64,000 nucleotides of DNA from assembly GCF_009769385.1 (NCBI RefSeq), contig NZ_ML775960.1:470093-534092 (forward strand). Direction: 5' to 3'. Below, piece after piece: positions 34,685 to 44,160 of this stretch; the first letter of the stretch is position 1, and every line of letters starts with the position of its first letter. The notes below the pieces were generated by a model, which saw nothing but the letters and a program-made list of their open reading frames with translations, was not told the DNA's origin and did no database searches. The DNA comes from Saccharothrix deserti (GTDB lineage: Bacteria; Actinomycetota; Actinomycetes; Mycobacteriales; Pseudonocardiaceae). A program made the position numbers and the translations under genes.

Positions 34685-34757
34685 GTCGGTAGGTCGAGCC
34701 TGATTTCGCGACGATCGAAAAGCGTGATCGCCGCGAAATGAGTCTCGACCTACCGAC
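34685..34757. promoter_or_regulatory. Large imperfect hairpin spanning the CoA-transferase start codon
   Basis: Outer arms are a perfect 14-bp inverted repeat (GTCGGTAGGTCGAG at 34685-34698 with its complement at 34744-34757). Pairing continues inward through ATTTCGCG/CGCGAAAT and CGATC/GATCG with few mismatches. The ATG at 34738 lies in the right arm. It could terminate fdhD transcription and also sequester the CoA-transferase start. Confidence 0.7.
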
Positions 34758-35934
34758 GCGGCCTCGCGTGAAACCGCTCGACGGTGTGTTAGTGGTCAGC
34801 CTCGAACAGGCCGTCGCGGTCCCGTACGCCACCAGACTCCTGGCCGACCTCGGCGCGCGCGTGATCAAGGTCGAGCGACCCGACGGCGGCGACTTCGCCC
34901 GCCACTACGACACCGCGTGCGGCTCGGTGTCGTCCTACTTCGCCTGGACGAACGTCGGCAAGGAGTCGCTGACCCTAGACCTCAAACACCCGGCGGCCCG
35001 CGAAATCCTGAACCGCCTGGTCACCACCGCCGACGTGGTCCTGTGCAACCTCTCACCCGGCGCCGCGCGTCGACTCGCTGTGGACGCCTCCTCACTCCGC
35101 ACGGTGAAACCCGATCTGGTGATCGGCGAACTGTCCGGCTACGGCACGTCCGGCCCGTACGAGTCCCGCAAGGCGTTCGACGCGCTGGTGCAGTCCGAGG
35201 CCGGCCTGGTCGAACTGACCGGAGAAGGCGACGTCACCGCACGTGCCGGCATCTCGGTCGCCGACATCGCCGCGGGCGTGCAACTCCAGTCCGCCGTCCT
35301 GGCCGCCCTCCTCCACCGCTCCCGAACAGGTGAAGGCGCCACCCTCAGCCTCTCCCTGTTCGAGGCGATGACCGAGTGGATGCACCAGCCGATGCTCTAC
35401 GCCGCGGGCACCGGCCAAGCCGCGCCGCGCACCGGCGCGCACCACCCGAGCATCGCACCGTACGGCCCGTTCCCGTGCGCGGACGGCGCCGTCCACCTGG
35501 CCGTCCAGAACGACCCCCAGTGGCGCCGCCTCTGCACCGTCCTGGGCAGACCCGAACTGGCCGACGACCCGCGCTTCGGCACCGTCACCTCCCGCGTCGC
35601 ACACCGCCCCGCCCTCCACGCCGAACTCGACTTCACCCCTTGGACCGCCGCCGACCTCATCGAGGCACTCGACAAGGCCGACGTCCCCGCCGCCCGCACC
35701 CGCAGCGTCGCCGACCTCCCGGCCCACCCCCAACTCACCGCCCGCGACCGCCTGGCCGACGTCCCGGTGCCGGACGGCGAGATCACCGTCCTCCGGCCAC
35801 CCGTCGACTCCACCGCCTGGGAGTGGACACCCGGCCCCGTGCCCGCGCTCGGCGAGCACACCGACCACGTCCTGCACGGGCTCGGCTACTCGGCGGAACG
35901 CATCGCGGCCCTTCGGACGCAATCGGCGATCTGA
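34738..35934 (+). CDS. Class III CoA-transferase (CaiB/BaiF, Frc-like)
   Basis: 398 residues. LDGVLVVSLEQAVAVPYATRLLADLGARVIKVERP is the family's N-terminal fold (shown here as a known pattern in parts), and SGYGTSGPYESRKAFDALVQ holds the catalytic Asp region. It forms acyl-CoA by transfer from another acyl-CoA. Frc and alpha-methylacyl-CoA racemase are relatives; no oxalyl-CoA decarboxylase is visible, so an oxalate role is unproven despite the nearby OFA transporter and fdhD. No Shine-Dalgarno precedes ATG 34738; a GTG at 34768 is an alternative outside the hairpin. Confidence 0.85.
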   Translation: MSLDLPTRPRVKPLDGVLVVSLEQAVAVPYATRLLADLGARVIKVERPDGGDFARHYDTACGSVSSYFAWTNVGKESLTLDLKHPAAREILNRLVTTADVVLCNLSPGAARRLAVDASSLRTVKPDLVIGELSGYGTSGPYESRKAFDALVQSEAGLVELTGEGDVTARAGISVADIAAGVQLQSAVLAALLHRSRTGEGATLSLSLFEAMTEWMHQPMLYAAGTGQAAPRTGAHHPSIAPYGPFPCADGAVHLAVQNDPQWRRLCTVLGRPELADDPRFGTVTSRVAHRPALHAELDFTPWTAADLIEALDKADVPAARTRSVADLPAHPQLTARDRLADVPVPDGEITVLRPPVDSTAWEWTPGPVPALGEHTDHVLHGLGYSAERIAALRTQSAI

Positions 35935-35992
35935 CGCAACACACGGCCCGCCTCGCGCGACTTGTAGACGAGGATTTCGGGTGGGGGAGAAC

Positions 35993-36859
35993 ATGGTCAG
36001 CAGGCGAACGGTGCTCACCGCATTGGGCGGAAGCGCCTTGGCCACCGCGGGCGTCACCGCCGCGTTGAACGGGAACGCGCCCTTCGGTGAGGCGCTGCGG
36101 CACGCGTTGGGCGTAGCGGGCCCCGTGCCCGCCGTGAAGAGGGCGATCGTCCAGGTGGAACGCGTGTGGTCGCAGTACCGGGGCCGTGACGTCGACCTGC
36201 TCACGCTCGTCCCACCAGGCGTGTCCACCAAGAACCTGCCCATGTCGATCCTCCTGCACGGCCGCTACGGCACGGCCCGCCTGGCCGCCTTCGGGGGTAT
36301 GCCGGAGGTCCTGGTCGCAGCCGTCGGTCGCGGCCAGATCCCACCGTTCGGTTTCGTCGCGGTGGACGGCGGCGACCACTACTGGCACGAGAACGTCCCC
36401 GGCGACGACCCCATGGCGATGCTCTTGGAGGAAGTGCCCCGCTGGCTGGCCGAACGCGGCTACGGCGCGCCGTTCGCCTGCACGGGGGTGTCGATGGGCG
36501 GCTTCGGCGCACTGCTCTACGCCCGGCGACGCCATGAGCGACGTGAAGAGACCAAGGCCATCGCCGCCGTCGCACCGGCCCTGATCACCGACTGGCCGGA
36601 AATGTCCAAGCGAAACGCCTTCGCGAGCCCCGAACAGTGGGCATCACTGGACCCGCTCAAAAACCTGGACAAACTCGGCGCCGCCCCGATCGGCGTGTGG
36701 GCCGGCGACAAGGACCGCTTCATCGTCGGAACCCGCCAGTTCATCGCGGGCACCAAACTCGCCGTCGCCTCCATCACCCCAGGCGGCCACGACGACGTCT
36801 ACTACCGCAAGGTCGTCCCCGACGTCATCCGCTTCCTGGGCAAACGCGTCCCCCGCTGA
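35993..36859 (+). CDS. Exported esterase-like alpha/beta hydrolase
   Basis: 288 residues from ATG 35993 (GGGGGAG just upstream; an in-frame GTG lies at 35981). The N-terminus VSRRTVLTALGGSALATAG is a TAT-type signal. The nucleophile elbow is GVSMGGFGAL (Ser ~158), with WAGDKDRFIVG supplying Asp and PGGHDDVYY supplying His, as in esterase D/antigen-85-like hydrolases. Likely acts on esters outside the cytoplasm; substrate unknown. Confidence 0.8.
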   Translation: MVSRRTVLTALGGSALATAGVTAALNGNAPFGEALRHALGVAGPVPAVKRAIVQVERVWSQYRGRDVDLLTLVPPGVSTKNLPMSILLHGRYGTARLAAFGGMPEVLVAAVGRGQIPPFGFVAVDGGDHYWHENVPGDDPMAMLLEEVPRWLAERGYGAPFACTGVSMGGFGALLYARRRHERREETKAIAAVAPALITDWPEMSKRNAFASPEQWASLDPLKNLDKLGAAPIGVWAGDKDRFIVGTRQFIAGTKLAVASITPGGHDDVYYRKVVPDVIRFLGKRVPR

Positions 36860-36947
36860 CCACCCGACAGGCCCGCCACCGTCCAACGAGGCCACCAATC
36901 CACCCGCCCCGCACCCCGACCGCAGGGGGCCGGACTGGACCACAGCC

Positions 36948-36984
36948 CCTGCACAAGACCTCCCTCGCCCTGCACAAGACCTCC
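36948..36984. repeat. 16-bp direct repeat upstream of the methyltransferase
   Basis: CCTGCACAAGACCTCC occurs at 36948-36963 and 36969-36984, a 21-bp period (two helical turns), 25 bp before the methyltransferase start. Could be an activator site or chance duplication. Confidence 0.6.
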
Positions 36985-37008
36985 ACAGGCCTGTGGTTGC
37001 CTAACGGC

Positions 37009-37764
37009 ATGCCCGAGCGACAAACCTCGCGCCCAGACCTGATCACGTACCTGGACCACGCCGCCGTAGCAGGCCGTGCCTACAAGCAGCACCTGCTGGA
37101 CGCCCTGGACCTCCACCCCCACCACACCGCCCTGGACATAGGCTGCGGCCCCGGCACCGACCTCCCCGCCATGGCCGAACGCGCGGGCACAGTCATCGGC
37201 GTGGACCTGGACCCGGCCATGGTCGAAGAAGCGAAACGACGCACCACCGGCCTACCCGTCGACGTGCGCCAAGGCGACGCCCACGCCCTCCCCGTCGAAG
37301 ACCACAGCGTCGACCGCGCCCGCGTAGACCGCGTCCTCCACCTCGTGGCCGACCCACCCGGCGTCCTGGCCGAACTCCGCCGCGTCCTGCGCCCAGGCGG
37401 ACGCGCCGCCCTGGCTCAACCCGACTGGGAAACCATCGCCATCGACCCCGGCTCCGTAGCCACGAACCTGGCCTTCAACCGATTCGTGTGCGACCGGATC
37501 GTGCGCAACCCCGTCATCGGCCGCCAACTAGCCAGGCTCGCCGAACAAGCCGGCCTCCGAATAATGACGGTCGACACCGAAGCCCCGGTACTACGGGATT
37601 TCTCCACCGCCGACGAACTCCTCGGCCTCACCCGCAACGCCTACGGCGCCGTCCAAGCGGGCCGCATCACCCGCCCGGCCGCCGACGCCTGGCTGGCCGA
37701 CCTCGAAGCGGGCCCGTTCCTGGCCACGTTCACCCTGTTCAGCGTGGTGGTCAGCGCGGCGTGA
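37009..37764 (+). CDS. SAM-dependent class I methyltransferase
   Basis: 251 residues. LDIGCGPGTDLPAMAE is motif I, GVDLDPAMVEEAK binds the SAM ribose, RQGDAHALPVEDHSVDRA is motif II, and LRRVLRPGGRAAL is the post-II loop. A C-terminal ~80-residue part probably binds the acceptor. Methyl acceptor unknown. ATG 37009 lacks a strong Shine-Dalgarno. Confidence 0.85.
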   Translation: MPERQTSRPDLITYLDHAAVAGRAYKQHLLDALDLHPHHTALDIGCGPGTDLPAMAERAGTVIGVDLDPAMVEEAKRRTTGLPVDVRQGDAHALPVEDHSVDRARVDRVLHLVADPPGVLAELRRVLRPGGRAALAQPDWETIAIDPGSVATNLAFNRFVCDRIVRNPVIGRQLARLAEQAGLRIMTVDTEAPVLRDFSTADELLGLTRNAYGAVQAGRITRPAADAWLADLEAGPFLATFTLFSVVVSAA

Positions 37765-37833
37765 CCCTCCGCTACGGCATGCTGATCCCACGAGGCCAAG
37801 GGGGGCCGAGGCGGTCGAGGGGGGAAGGTCGCT

Positions 37834-38409
37834 GTGGTGGAACGCTTCGAAGCCGGACGGACGTACGAGAACGTCTACCTCCTGGTCGTGGACGCCGCGG
37901 GTTACTCGAACGCGGTCCGCGACCACCCGCGCGACCGGGTGGCCGGCGCGTTCGACCTGCTCAGGACCCGCACCGCGACCGGCATATCCGACCTGGCCGC
38001 GGCCAACGGCTGCGCCCGCGCGGAGCTGTGGTCCTGGCAGGGTGACGGCGGCATCTTCGCCCTCCACGACGACAACGAGAGCGTCGCCCTCGACACCGCG
38101 CTGCTGGCGGGCCGCAGGCTGGTCAGAGACGACCTGCACCACCTCCGGGAACACTTCGCGCAGATGGCCGTGCACAGCGGACTGCACGTCCGCGTCGCAC
38201 TGCACAAGGACACGATCCGCTACCGCGGCGACTCCAGCGCCCTCCACACCCTCGGGATCAACTTCGTGTCGCGTGCTTTCCGCATCGTCCCCCGCGCCAC
38301 CATCACCACGTTGAGCAGCACCACCGCGCCCATGAACGGCATCATCAGGGCCACGCCCGTCGACGGTAACGTCGCCGGGGCGGCGCCCGGGATCCCCACC
38401 ACCACGTAG
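37834..38409 (+). CDS. Class III nucleotidyl cyclase-like protein overlapping an antisense gene
   Basis: 191 residues, tandem GTGs at 37834/37837 after GGGGGGAAGG. YLLVVDAAGYS and WQGDGGIFAL place two acidic residues where class III cyclases bind metal. GLHVRVALHK and LGINFVSRA resemble the later beta-strand and the Asn-x3-Arg transition-state pair. So a cyclase-type fold is plausible, though substrate-specificity residues were not resolved. The last ~63 codons lie antisense to the membrane protein gene (38220-39344), so the C-terminus may be displaced or truncated. Other reading: a regulatory pseudo-cyclase. Confidence 0.55.
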   Translation: MVERFEAGRTYENVYLLVVDAAGYSNAVRDHPRDRVAGAFDLLRTRTATGISDLAAANGCARAELWSWQGDGGIFALHDDNESVALDTALLAGRRLVRDDLHHLREHFAQMAVHSGLHVRVALHKDTIRYRGDSSALHTLGINFVSRAFRIVPRATITTLSSTTAPMNGIIRATPVDGNVAGAAPGIPTTT

Positions 38410-39344
38410 TGCCGGACCAGCCAGAACACCGCGTCGCCGAACGATGTCGGACCACCCGTGCAGGCCGTGGCGCACGCCTTCGTCTCCCATTCGGCCACGA
38501 ATTGCGCATTGAACAGCAAGATCACCACGGACCCGAGGAGCAGCAGGGGCACACCGTTGACCGTGCCCGACGGCGGCGACGGCGTCCGACCCGGGTCTCG
38601 GACGAGCAGCAGGTCCCAGCCCTTTTCGCCGAACGACCGGACCCGGGCGCAATCGCGGAGTGCGCGGAGCGTCACCGGCGTCGACGCCGCGTCCGGCGAG
38701 CACACCAGCACCTTGTCCGCCGCGTACTCGTACCGGCCGCTCAACCGGTCGACCAGCCGCACGGCCTCCTCCACCAGGCCCTCGACCTCACCGGGGTCGG
38801 CGACGTGGCACACCGTGATGGACCAGTTGTCGCCGAGGAACGCCTCGCCGACCCGCTTCGTCACCCTCGCCGGGGAGGGCGAGAACGTCCGTCCGAGCGA
38901 AACGACCAGCGCCACCAAGCCCACCAACACCAACACCCACGACACCGCCGCCAGGATCGCGAGGAGCGCGGGAACCAAGAGGTTGAACACCAGACCCAGC
39001 ACGACGGCGACGAGCAGGCAGAACGAGCCGGGCACGCCCAGCACCCACGCGTCCCACCAGTTGTCGAGCACGTGGATGACCCGGGCCTGGGCACTCCTCT
39101 TCACCTTCGCCGCGATCGGCGGCTTGACCAGCACGAACGTGTCCTCGGAGCGCCAGATCAGGCGGCCGTCCAAGTGGGCGAGCTTCAACTGCAGCGCCAG
39201 CGGCGCGCGGGACCGGAACACGACGTTGAGCTTTCTCGGGCGCAGCGCCCGCAAGACCGCCCCTCCGAGTTCCGCCCGCTTCACGGAACGGGCGGCCCGG
39301 CGTAACTCCCCGAAGGTCGGCTCGGAGGTCGGCTCGGAGGCCAC
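38220..39344 (-). CDS. Multi-pass membrane protein, function unknown
   Basis: 374 residues from GTG 39344. A cytosolic N-terminal domain of ~115 residues precedes a hydrophobic hairpin (GSFCLLVAVVLGLVF, ALLAILAAVSWVLVLVGLVA), a soluble domain of ~125 residues, and two further helices (PLLLLGSVVILLFNAQF and PFMGAVVLLNVVMVARG). No family recognised. It starts three bases after the hydrolase stop, so is in one operon with it. Converges and overlaps with the cyclase-like gene by 190 bases. Confidence 0.65.
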   Translation of the reverse strand: MASEPTSEPTFGELRRAARSVKRAELGGAVLRALRPRKLNVVFRSRAPLALQLKLAHLDGRLIWRSEDTFVLVKPPIAAKVKRSAQARVIHVLDNWWDAWVLGVPGSFCLLVAVVLGLVFNLLVPALLAILAAVSWVLVLVGLVALVVSLGRTFSPSPARVTKRVGEAFLGDNWSITVCHVADPGEVEGLVEEAVRLVDRLSGRYEYAADKVLVCSPDAASTPVTLRALRDCARVRSFGEKGWDLLLVRDPGRTPSPPSGTVNGVPLLLLGSVVILLFNAQFVAEWETKACATACTGGPTSFGDAVFWLVRHYVVVGIPGAAPATLPSTGVALMMPFMGAVVLLNVVMVARGTMRKARDTKLIPRVWRALESPR

Positions 39345-39346
39345 GG

Positions 39347-39940
39347 TCAGCGCGGCGTGAGCGGCACGCGGGAGCTGCGCACCCACTTCAGCACCGCGCT
39401 CCACGGCCCGTACCCGGCGTCCACGTTCAGGTGCCCGCCACCCACGATGACGTCCAGCTCGATCCGCAACGCCTCGGCCAGTTCCTTGGCCTGCGTCAAC
39501 CCGCAGTACGGGTCGCCCTCCCCCACCACCAGCCGGGTCGACCCCGCCGCCCGCCGCAGCGCCGTCGGGTCCAGCACGGGGTGCAGGAACTCGGCGATCA
39601 ACGGTTCACCGGCGAAATCCGGCGCCGGCGGCGCGACCAGCAGCACCCGGTCCACCCGCAACGACTCGTCGAACGGACCCGCCGCGTGGTGCAGCCACAG
39701 CAGCCCGGCCAGCGAGTGCGCAACGACCACCCGTTCGACTGAACCGTCGGCGGGCATGGCGGCCAGGTGCGACCGCAGCTCGTCCAGCCACACCGACAGC
39801 CGCGGCTCGTCCGGTGAGCTGAACTGGGGCAGGTCCACCGACCCACCGTGGTGGGCCAGTTCACCTGCCAGCCAGTTCTGCCAGTGCGTCGGCCCGGAAC
39901 CACCCAGGCCGTGCAGGATCAGCGTGTGCGGGAGGGACAA
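39347..39940 (-). CDS. RBBP9/YdeN-family serine hydrolase
   Basis: 197 residues, small alpha/beta hydrolase. LILHGLGGSGPTHWQNWLA is the diagnostic opening, VAHSLAGLLWL the nucleophile elbow (Ser ~73), VGEGDPYC the Asp segment and GGGHLNVDAGYGPW the His segment. Substrate unknown. Located one base after the clpX stop on the same strand. Confidence 0.88.
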   Translation of the reverse strand: MSLPHTLILHGLGGSGPTHWQNWLAGELAHHGGSVDLPQFSSPDEPRLSVWLDELRSHLAAMPADGSVERVVVAHSLAGLLWLHHAAGPFDESLRVDRVLLVAPPAPDFAGEPLIAEFLHPVLDPTALRRAAGSTRLVVGEGDPYCGLTQAKELAEALRIELDVIVGGGHLNVDAGYGPWSAVLKWVRSSRVPLTPR

Positions 39941-39941
39941 C

Positions 39942-41222
39942 TCACGCCGACTTCTCGCGGCGTTCCCGGCGCGAGGGCTGCCGGGCCACGATGGTCGGGT
40001 TCACGTTCTCCTTCACGGTCTGCTCCGTGATGACGACCTTGGCGACGTCCGAGCGGCTGGGGATGTCGTACATCACCGGCAGCAGGACTTCCTCCATGAT
40101 CGCCCGCAGGCCGCGCGCCCCGGTGCCCCGCAGGATCGCCTGGTCGGCGACGGCCTCCATGGCGGTCCGGGTGAACTCCAGCTCGACGCCGTCCATCTCG
40201 AACAGCTTCTGGTACTGCTTGACCAGCGCGTTCTTCGGCTCGGTGAGGATCCGGACCAGTGATTCCTTGTCCAGGTTCGTGACGCTCGCGACCATCGGCA
40301 ACCGGCCGATGAACTCGGGGATCAGACCGAACTTGATCAGGTCCTCGGGCATCGAGTCGGCGTAGTAGTCCGCCGCGTCGACCTCCGCCTTGGTGCGCAC
40401 CTCGGCGCCGAAGCCCAGACCGCGCTTGCCGACCCGGTCCTGGATGATCTTGTCCAGGCCCGCGAACGCGCCCGCCACGATGAACAGCACGTTCGTCGTG
40501 TCGATCTGGATGAACTCCTGGTGCGGGTGCTTGCGACCGCCCTGCGGCGGCACCGACGCCGTCGTCCCCTCCAGTATTTTCAGCAGCGCCTGCTGCACGC
40601 CCTCGCCCGACACATCGCGCGTGATCGACGGGTTTTCACTCTTTCGAGCGATTTTGTCGACCTCGTCGATGTAGATGATGCCGGTCTCGGCGCGCTTGAC
40701 GTCGTAGTCCGCCGCCTGGATGAGCTTGAGGAGGATGTTCTCCACGTCCTCACCCACGTAGCCCGCCTCGGTCAGCGCCGTGGCGTCCGCGATGGCGAAC
40801 GGCACGTTCAGCATCTTCGCGAGCGTCTGGGCCAGGTAGGTCTTGCCGCAGCCGGTCGGGCCGAGCATGAGGATGTTCGACTTGGCGAGCTCAACGCCGT
40901 CGTCGCGACCCTCGCGCCCGCGGTCGCCCGCCTGGATGCGCTTGTAGTGGTTGTAGACCGCCACCGAGAGCGTGCGCTTGGCCTCGTTCTGGCCGATCAC
41001 GTACTGGTCGAGGAACTCGTGGATCTCGGCGGGCTTGGGCAGCTCGTCGAGCTTGACGTCACCGGCCTCCGCGAGTTCTTCCTCGATGATCTCGTTGCAG
41101 AGGTCGATGCACTCATCGCAGATGTAGACACCCGGGCCGGCGATGAGTTTTTTCACCTGCTTCTGGCTCTTACCGCAGAAAGAGCACTTCAGCAGGTCGC
41201 CGCCGTCACCGATACGTGCCAT
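39942..41222 (-). CDS. clpX: ATP-dependent Clp protease ATP-binding subunit ClpX
   Basis: 426 residues from ATG 41222. The N-terminal four-cysteine zinc domain reads [10 protein letters not shown]...YICDEC. Walker A is [11 protein letters not shown], the pore loop GYVGED, Walker [11 protein letters not shown], and sensor residues lie in the C-terminal small domain. It unfolds tagged substrates and feeds them to ClpP. Located downstream of clpP1-clpP2 but separated by a long hairpin at 41368-41416 and a 207-bp gap, so it may have its own promoter. Confidence 0.98.
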   Translation of the reverse strand: MARIGDGGDLLKCSFCGKSQKQVKKLIAGPGVYICDECIDLCNEIIEEELAEAGDVKLDELPKPAEIHEFLDQYVIGQNEAKRTLSVAVYNHYKRIQAGDRGREGRDDGVELAKSNILMLGPTGCGKTYLAQTLAKMLNVPFAIADATALTEAGYVGEDVENILLKLIQAADYDVKRAETGIIYIDEVDKIARKSENPSITRDVSGEGVQQALLKILEGTTASVPPQGGRKHPHQEFIQIDTTNVLFIVAGAFAGLDKIIQDRVGKRGLGFGAEVRTKAEVDAADYYADSMPEDLIKFGLIPEFIGRLPMVASVTNLDKESLVRILTEPKNALVKQYQKLFEMDGVELEFTRTAMEAVADQAILRGTGARGLRAIMEEVLLPVMYDIPSRSDVAKVVITEQTVKENVNPTIVARQPSRRERREKSA

Positions 41223-41367
41223 GACCGCTGACCTCTGTCCCCTCCGGCGCACGACCTGGTGAGGTGCGCCTGACTGCTGATGTGGCGAGTACCCGCTGGA
41301 TGCGGGGTTCGCGCGTTCCCCTCGACGGTACCTGTCCAACCCGCATGTGCGGGAGGACCAGCGTGCC

Positions 41368-41416
41368 CCCGACACCCCGAACTGAGCAGGACCCCTGGTC
41401 AGTTCGGCGTGTCGGG
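41368..41416. terminator. Long hairpin between clpP2 and clpX
   Basis: 18-bp arms with one mismatch (CCCGACACCCCGAACTGA at 41368-41385 against 41399-41416), 13-base loop, starting 14 bp after the clpP2 stop. Probable terminator or attenuator separating clpP1P2 from clpX. Confidence 0.75.
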
Positions 41417-41429
41417 CGCCACGCCGTGG

Positions 41430-42056
41430 TTACTTCGCCGAGAGCTTCCGGTAGGGCAGAACGCTGTCGATGAGCCCGTATTCCTTGGCCTCTTCGGCGG
41501 TGAGGATCTTGTCGCGCTCGATGTCGGTGCGCACCTGCTCCGGCGAGCGGGTGGTGTGCCGGGCGAGCGTGGTCTCCAGCAGCCTGCGCACCCGCTGGAT
41601 CTCGTTGGACTGGATCTCCAGGTCGGAGACCTGCCCGTAGACGCCCTCGGTGGCCGGCTGGTGGATCAGGATCCGGGCGTTCGGCAGCGCGTGCCGCTTG
41701 CCGGGCGTGCCCGCCGCGAGCAGGACGGCCGCGGCCGAGGCCGCCTGGCCCAGGCAGTACGTCTGGATGTCCGGGCGGACGAACTGCATGGTGTCGTAGA
41801 TGGCCATCAGCGAGGTGAACGAGCCACCCGGCGAGTTGATGTACATCAGGATGTCGCGGTCGGGGTCCTCCGACTCCAGCACGAGCAGCTGGGCCATCAC
41901 GTCGTTGGCCGACGCGTCGTCCACCTGCACGCCGAGGAAGATGATGCGCTCCTCGAACAGCTTGTTGTACGGGTTGGACTCCTTGATGCCGTAGCTGGTG
42001 CGCTCGACGAACGACGGGAGCACGTACCGGGACTGCGGCGCGTGGAACTGGCTCAC
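41430..42056 (-). CDS. clpP2: ATP-dependent Clp protease proteolytic subunit 2
   Basis: 208 residues. Catalytic Ser in [11 protein letters not shown], His in ILIHQPA and Asp in [29 protein letters not shown] forms the handle/oxyanion segment. Actinobacterial ClpP2 is the subunit that docks ClpX/ClpC1 in the hetero-tetradecamer with ClpP1. Follows clpP1 by 28 bp. Confidence 0.95.
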   Translation of the reverse strand: MSQFHAPQSRYVLPSFVERTSYGIKESNPYNKLFEERIIFLGVQVDDASANDVMAQLLVLESEDPDRDILMYINSPGGSFTSLMAIYDTMQFVRPDIQTYCLGQAASAAAVLLAAGTPGKRHALPNARILIHQPATEGVYGQVSDLEIQSNEIQRVRRLLETTLARHTTRSPEQVRTDIERDKILTAEEAKEYGLIDSVLPYRKLSAK

Positions 42057-42084
42057 TTCAGGTCTCCTGGTGCTCTGCTCGCGG

Positions 42085-42693
42085 TCAGTTGCTCGACGCC
42101 TGGCTGGCGCGGCTGATCACCTTGTCCACGAAGCCGTACTCGAGGGCTTCCTGGGCGGTGAACCAGCGGTCGCGGTCCGAGTCGGCGACGATGCGCTCGA
42201 CCGTCTGGCCGGTGTGCTGCGCGATCAGCTCGGCCATCTCGTGCTTGGTCTTGGTGAGCATGTCCGCCTGGATCGCGATGTCCGCCGCCGTGCCACCGAC
42301 ACCGGCCGAGGGCTGGTGCATGAGGATGCGGGCGTGCGGGAGGGCGTGCCGCTTGCCGGGCGTGCCCGCGGAGAGCAGGAACTGCCCCATCGAGGCGGCC
42401 AGGCCCATCGCGTAGGTGGCCACGTCCGGCTCGATGAGCTGCATCGTGTCGAAGATCGCCATGCCCGCGGTCACCGAGCCGCCGGGCGAGTTGATGTAGA
42501 GCGTGATGTCCTTCTCCGGGTCCTCCGCGGCGAGGAGCAGGAGCTGGGCGGTGATCTGGTTGGCGATGCCCTCTTCGACCTGCGACCCCAGCACGATGAT
42601 CCGCTCGCGGAGCAGGCGCTCGTAGACCGAGTCGTTGAGGTTCATCCCCGTGGCCGCTCGCATCTCGGGCGCCGGGAAGGAGTGCTGCGTCAC
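42085..42693 (-). CDS. clpP1: ATP-dependent Clp protease proteolytic subunit 1
   Basis: 202 residues, GTG start. Catalytic Ser in [10 protein letters not shown], His in ILMHQPSAG and Asp in [13 protein letters not shown] short N-terminal propeptide precedes [11 protein letters not shown]. Forms mixed ClpP1P2 complexes. Transcribed from the 90-bp region after the tig terminator; no clear ClgR box was identified by eye. Confidence 0.95.
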   Translation of the reverse strand: MTQHSFPAPEMRAATGMNLNDSVYERLLRERIIVLGSQVEEGIANQITAQLLLLAAEDPEKDITLYINSPGGSVTAGMAIFDTMQLIEPDVATYAMGLAASMGQFLLSAGTPGKRHALPHARILMHQPSAGVGGTAADIAIQADMLTKTKHEMAELIAQHTGQTVERIVADSDRDRWFTAQEALEYGFVDKVISRASQASSN

Positions 42694-42761
42694 GTCTGCC
42701 TGCCTAACTTTGCCGACTTAGCTGTGCCGAAAAGAGTCTCGTAGCAACGACCTTAACGAAG

Positions 42762-42793
42762 GCGGGCGGCGTCGACGTCCCGACACCGCCCGC
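42762..42793 (-). terminator. Terminator hairpin of tig
   Basis: GCGGGCGGTGTCG pairs with CGACGCCGCCCGC (minus strand), one mismatch, followed by a short T-containing stretch. It lies 15 bp beyond the tig stop. Confidence 0.7.
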
Positions 42794-42807
42794 GTTCGCT
42801 CAGGGCT

Positions 42808-44160
42808 TCACTCCGCGTTCGCGGGTTCCTCAGTGGACTTCGTCTCGCCGAAAAGCTCGTCCAGGTCGAGGGCGTTGCCGGCCGCGTCGGTGACGGTGGC
42901 CTGGCGCACGACCGAGGCCAGCGCCTTGCCGCGGCGCACGTCGGCGAAGATCGCGCCCAACTGGCCCGACTGCTGCGCCCGCTTGACGTACTCGTCCGGG
43001 CTGATGCCGAACCGCTGGGCCTGGTAGATGATCCGCTCGGTGAGCTCGGCGTCGGACACGCTCAGCTGCTCGGCGTCGGCGATGGCGTCCAGCACCAGCT
43101 GGGTCTTGACCGCCTGCTCGGAGGCCTCGCGCACCTCGGCGTCGAACTCCTCCTTGGTCTGGCCCTGCTCGGCCAGCCACTCGGCGAAGCGCGTCTCGTC
43201 GTGGTCGAGGGCGTGGATCGCGTCGTGCTCGCGGGCGTCGATCTCGCCCTTGACGACGGCCTCGGGCAGCGGCACCTCGACGCTGGCGAGCAGCGCCTCC
43301 AGGACCTTGTCGCGGGCCTGGACGCCCTGCTGCATCTTCTTCACGCGGCCCAGGCGGACGCGCAGGTCGGCCTTGAGCTCGTCCAGCGTGTCGAACTCGC
43401 TGGCCAGCTGGGCGAACTCGTCGTCCAGCTCGGGGAGCTGGCGCTCCTTGACCGAGTTCAGCACCACGGTGACCTCGGCGTCGCGGCCGGCGTGGTCACC
43501 GGCCACCAGGGTGGTGGTGAAGGTCCGGGACTCGCCCTCGGAGGCGCCGATCAGGGCCTCGTCGATGCCCTCGACGAGCTGGCCGGAGCCGATCTCGTAG
43601 GACAGGCCGGCGGTCTTGGCCTCCTCGACCTCCTCGCCGTCCACGGTCGCCGACAGGTCGACCACGACGAAGTCGCCGTTCTCGGCCGGGCGCTGGACGC
43701 CGGTGAGGGTGGCGAAGCGGGCGCGCAGCTCGTCGAGCTGGGTGTCCACGTCCTCGTCGGTGACCTCCTGGTCGTCGACGCTGACGGTCAGCTCGCCGAA
43801 GGCGGGGACGGTGATCTCGGGGCGGACGTCGACCTCGGCGGTGAACGCCAGGGACTCGCCGTCCTCGATCTTGGTCACCTCGAAGTCGGGGCGGCCCAGG
43901 GTGCGCAGCTCACCGGAGTTGACGGCCTCCAGGTACTTGGCCGGGATCGCCTCCTGGACGACCTCGTCCAGCACCGGCGCGCGGCCGATGCGGCTCTCCA
44001 ATACGCGGGCGGGGGCCTTGCCGGGGCGGAAGCCGGGGATGCGGACCTGCTTGGCCAGCTTCCGGTACGCGCGGTCGAAGTCCGACTTGAGCTCGTCGAA
44101 CGGCACCTCGACGTTGATCCGGACCCGCGTCGGGCTCAGGTGCTCGACGGTGCTCTTCAA
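42808..44160 (-). CDS. tig: Trigger factor, ribosome-associated chaperone and prolyl isomerase
   Basis: 450 residues. [11 protein letters not shown] (near residue 43) is the ribosome-binding signature contacting L23. A central FKBP-type PPIase domain spans ~155-245, and the alpha-helical substrate-cradling domain follows. The acidic Glu-rich tail ([16 protein letters not shown]) is common in actinobacteria. Acts co-translationally on nascent chains; gene order tig-clpP1-clpP2-clpX is conserved in many bacteria. Confidence 0.97.
   Translation of the reverse strand: MKSTVEHLSPTRVRINVEVPFDELKSDFDRAYRKLAKQVRIPGFRPGKAPARVLESRIGRAPVLDEVVQEAIPAKYLEAVNSGELRTLGRPDFEVTKIEDGESLAFTAEVDVRPEITVPAFGELTVSVDDQEVTDEDVDTQLDELRARFATLTGVQRPAENGDFVVVDLSATVDGEEVEEAKTAGLSYEIGSGQLVEGIDEALIGASEGESRTFTTTLVAGDHAGRDAEVTVVLNSVKERQLPELDDEFAQLASEFDTLDELKADLRVRLGRVKKMQQGVQARDKVLEALLASVEVPLPEAVVKGEIDAREHDAIHALDHDETRFAEWLAEQGQTKEEFDAEVREASEQAVKTQLVLDAIADAEQLSVSDAELTERIIYQAQRFGISPDEYVKRAQQSGQLGAIFADVRRGKALASVVRQATVTDAAGNALDLDELFGETKSTEEPANAE

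Noticed and set aside
37834..39344. Pycsar-type antiphage pair (cyclase plus membrane effector)
   Set aside because: The genes converge rather than forming an operon, and the cyclase-specific residues could not be confirmed; recorded only as a cyclase-like protein.
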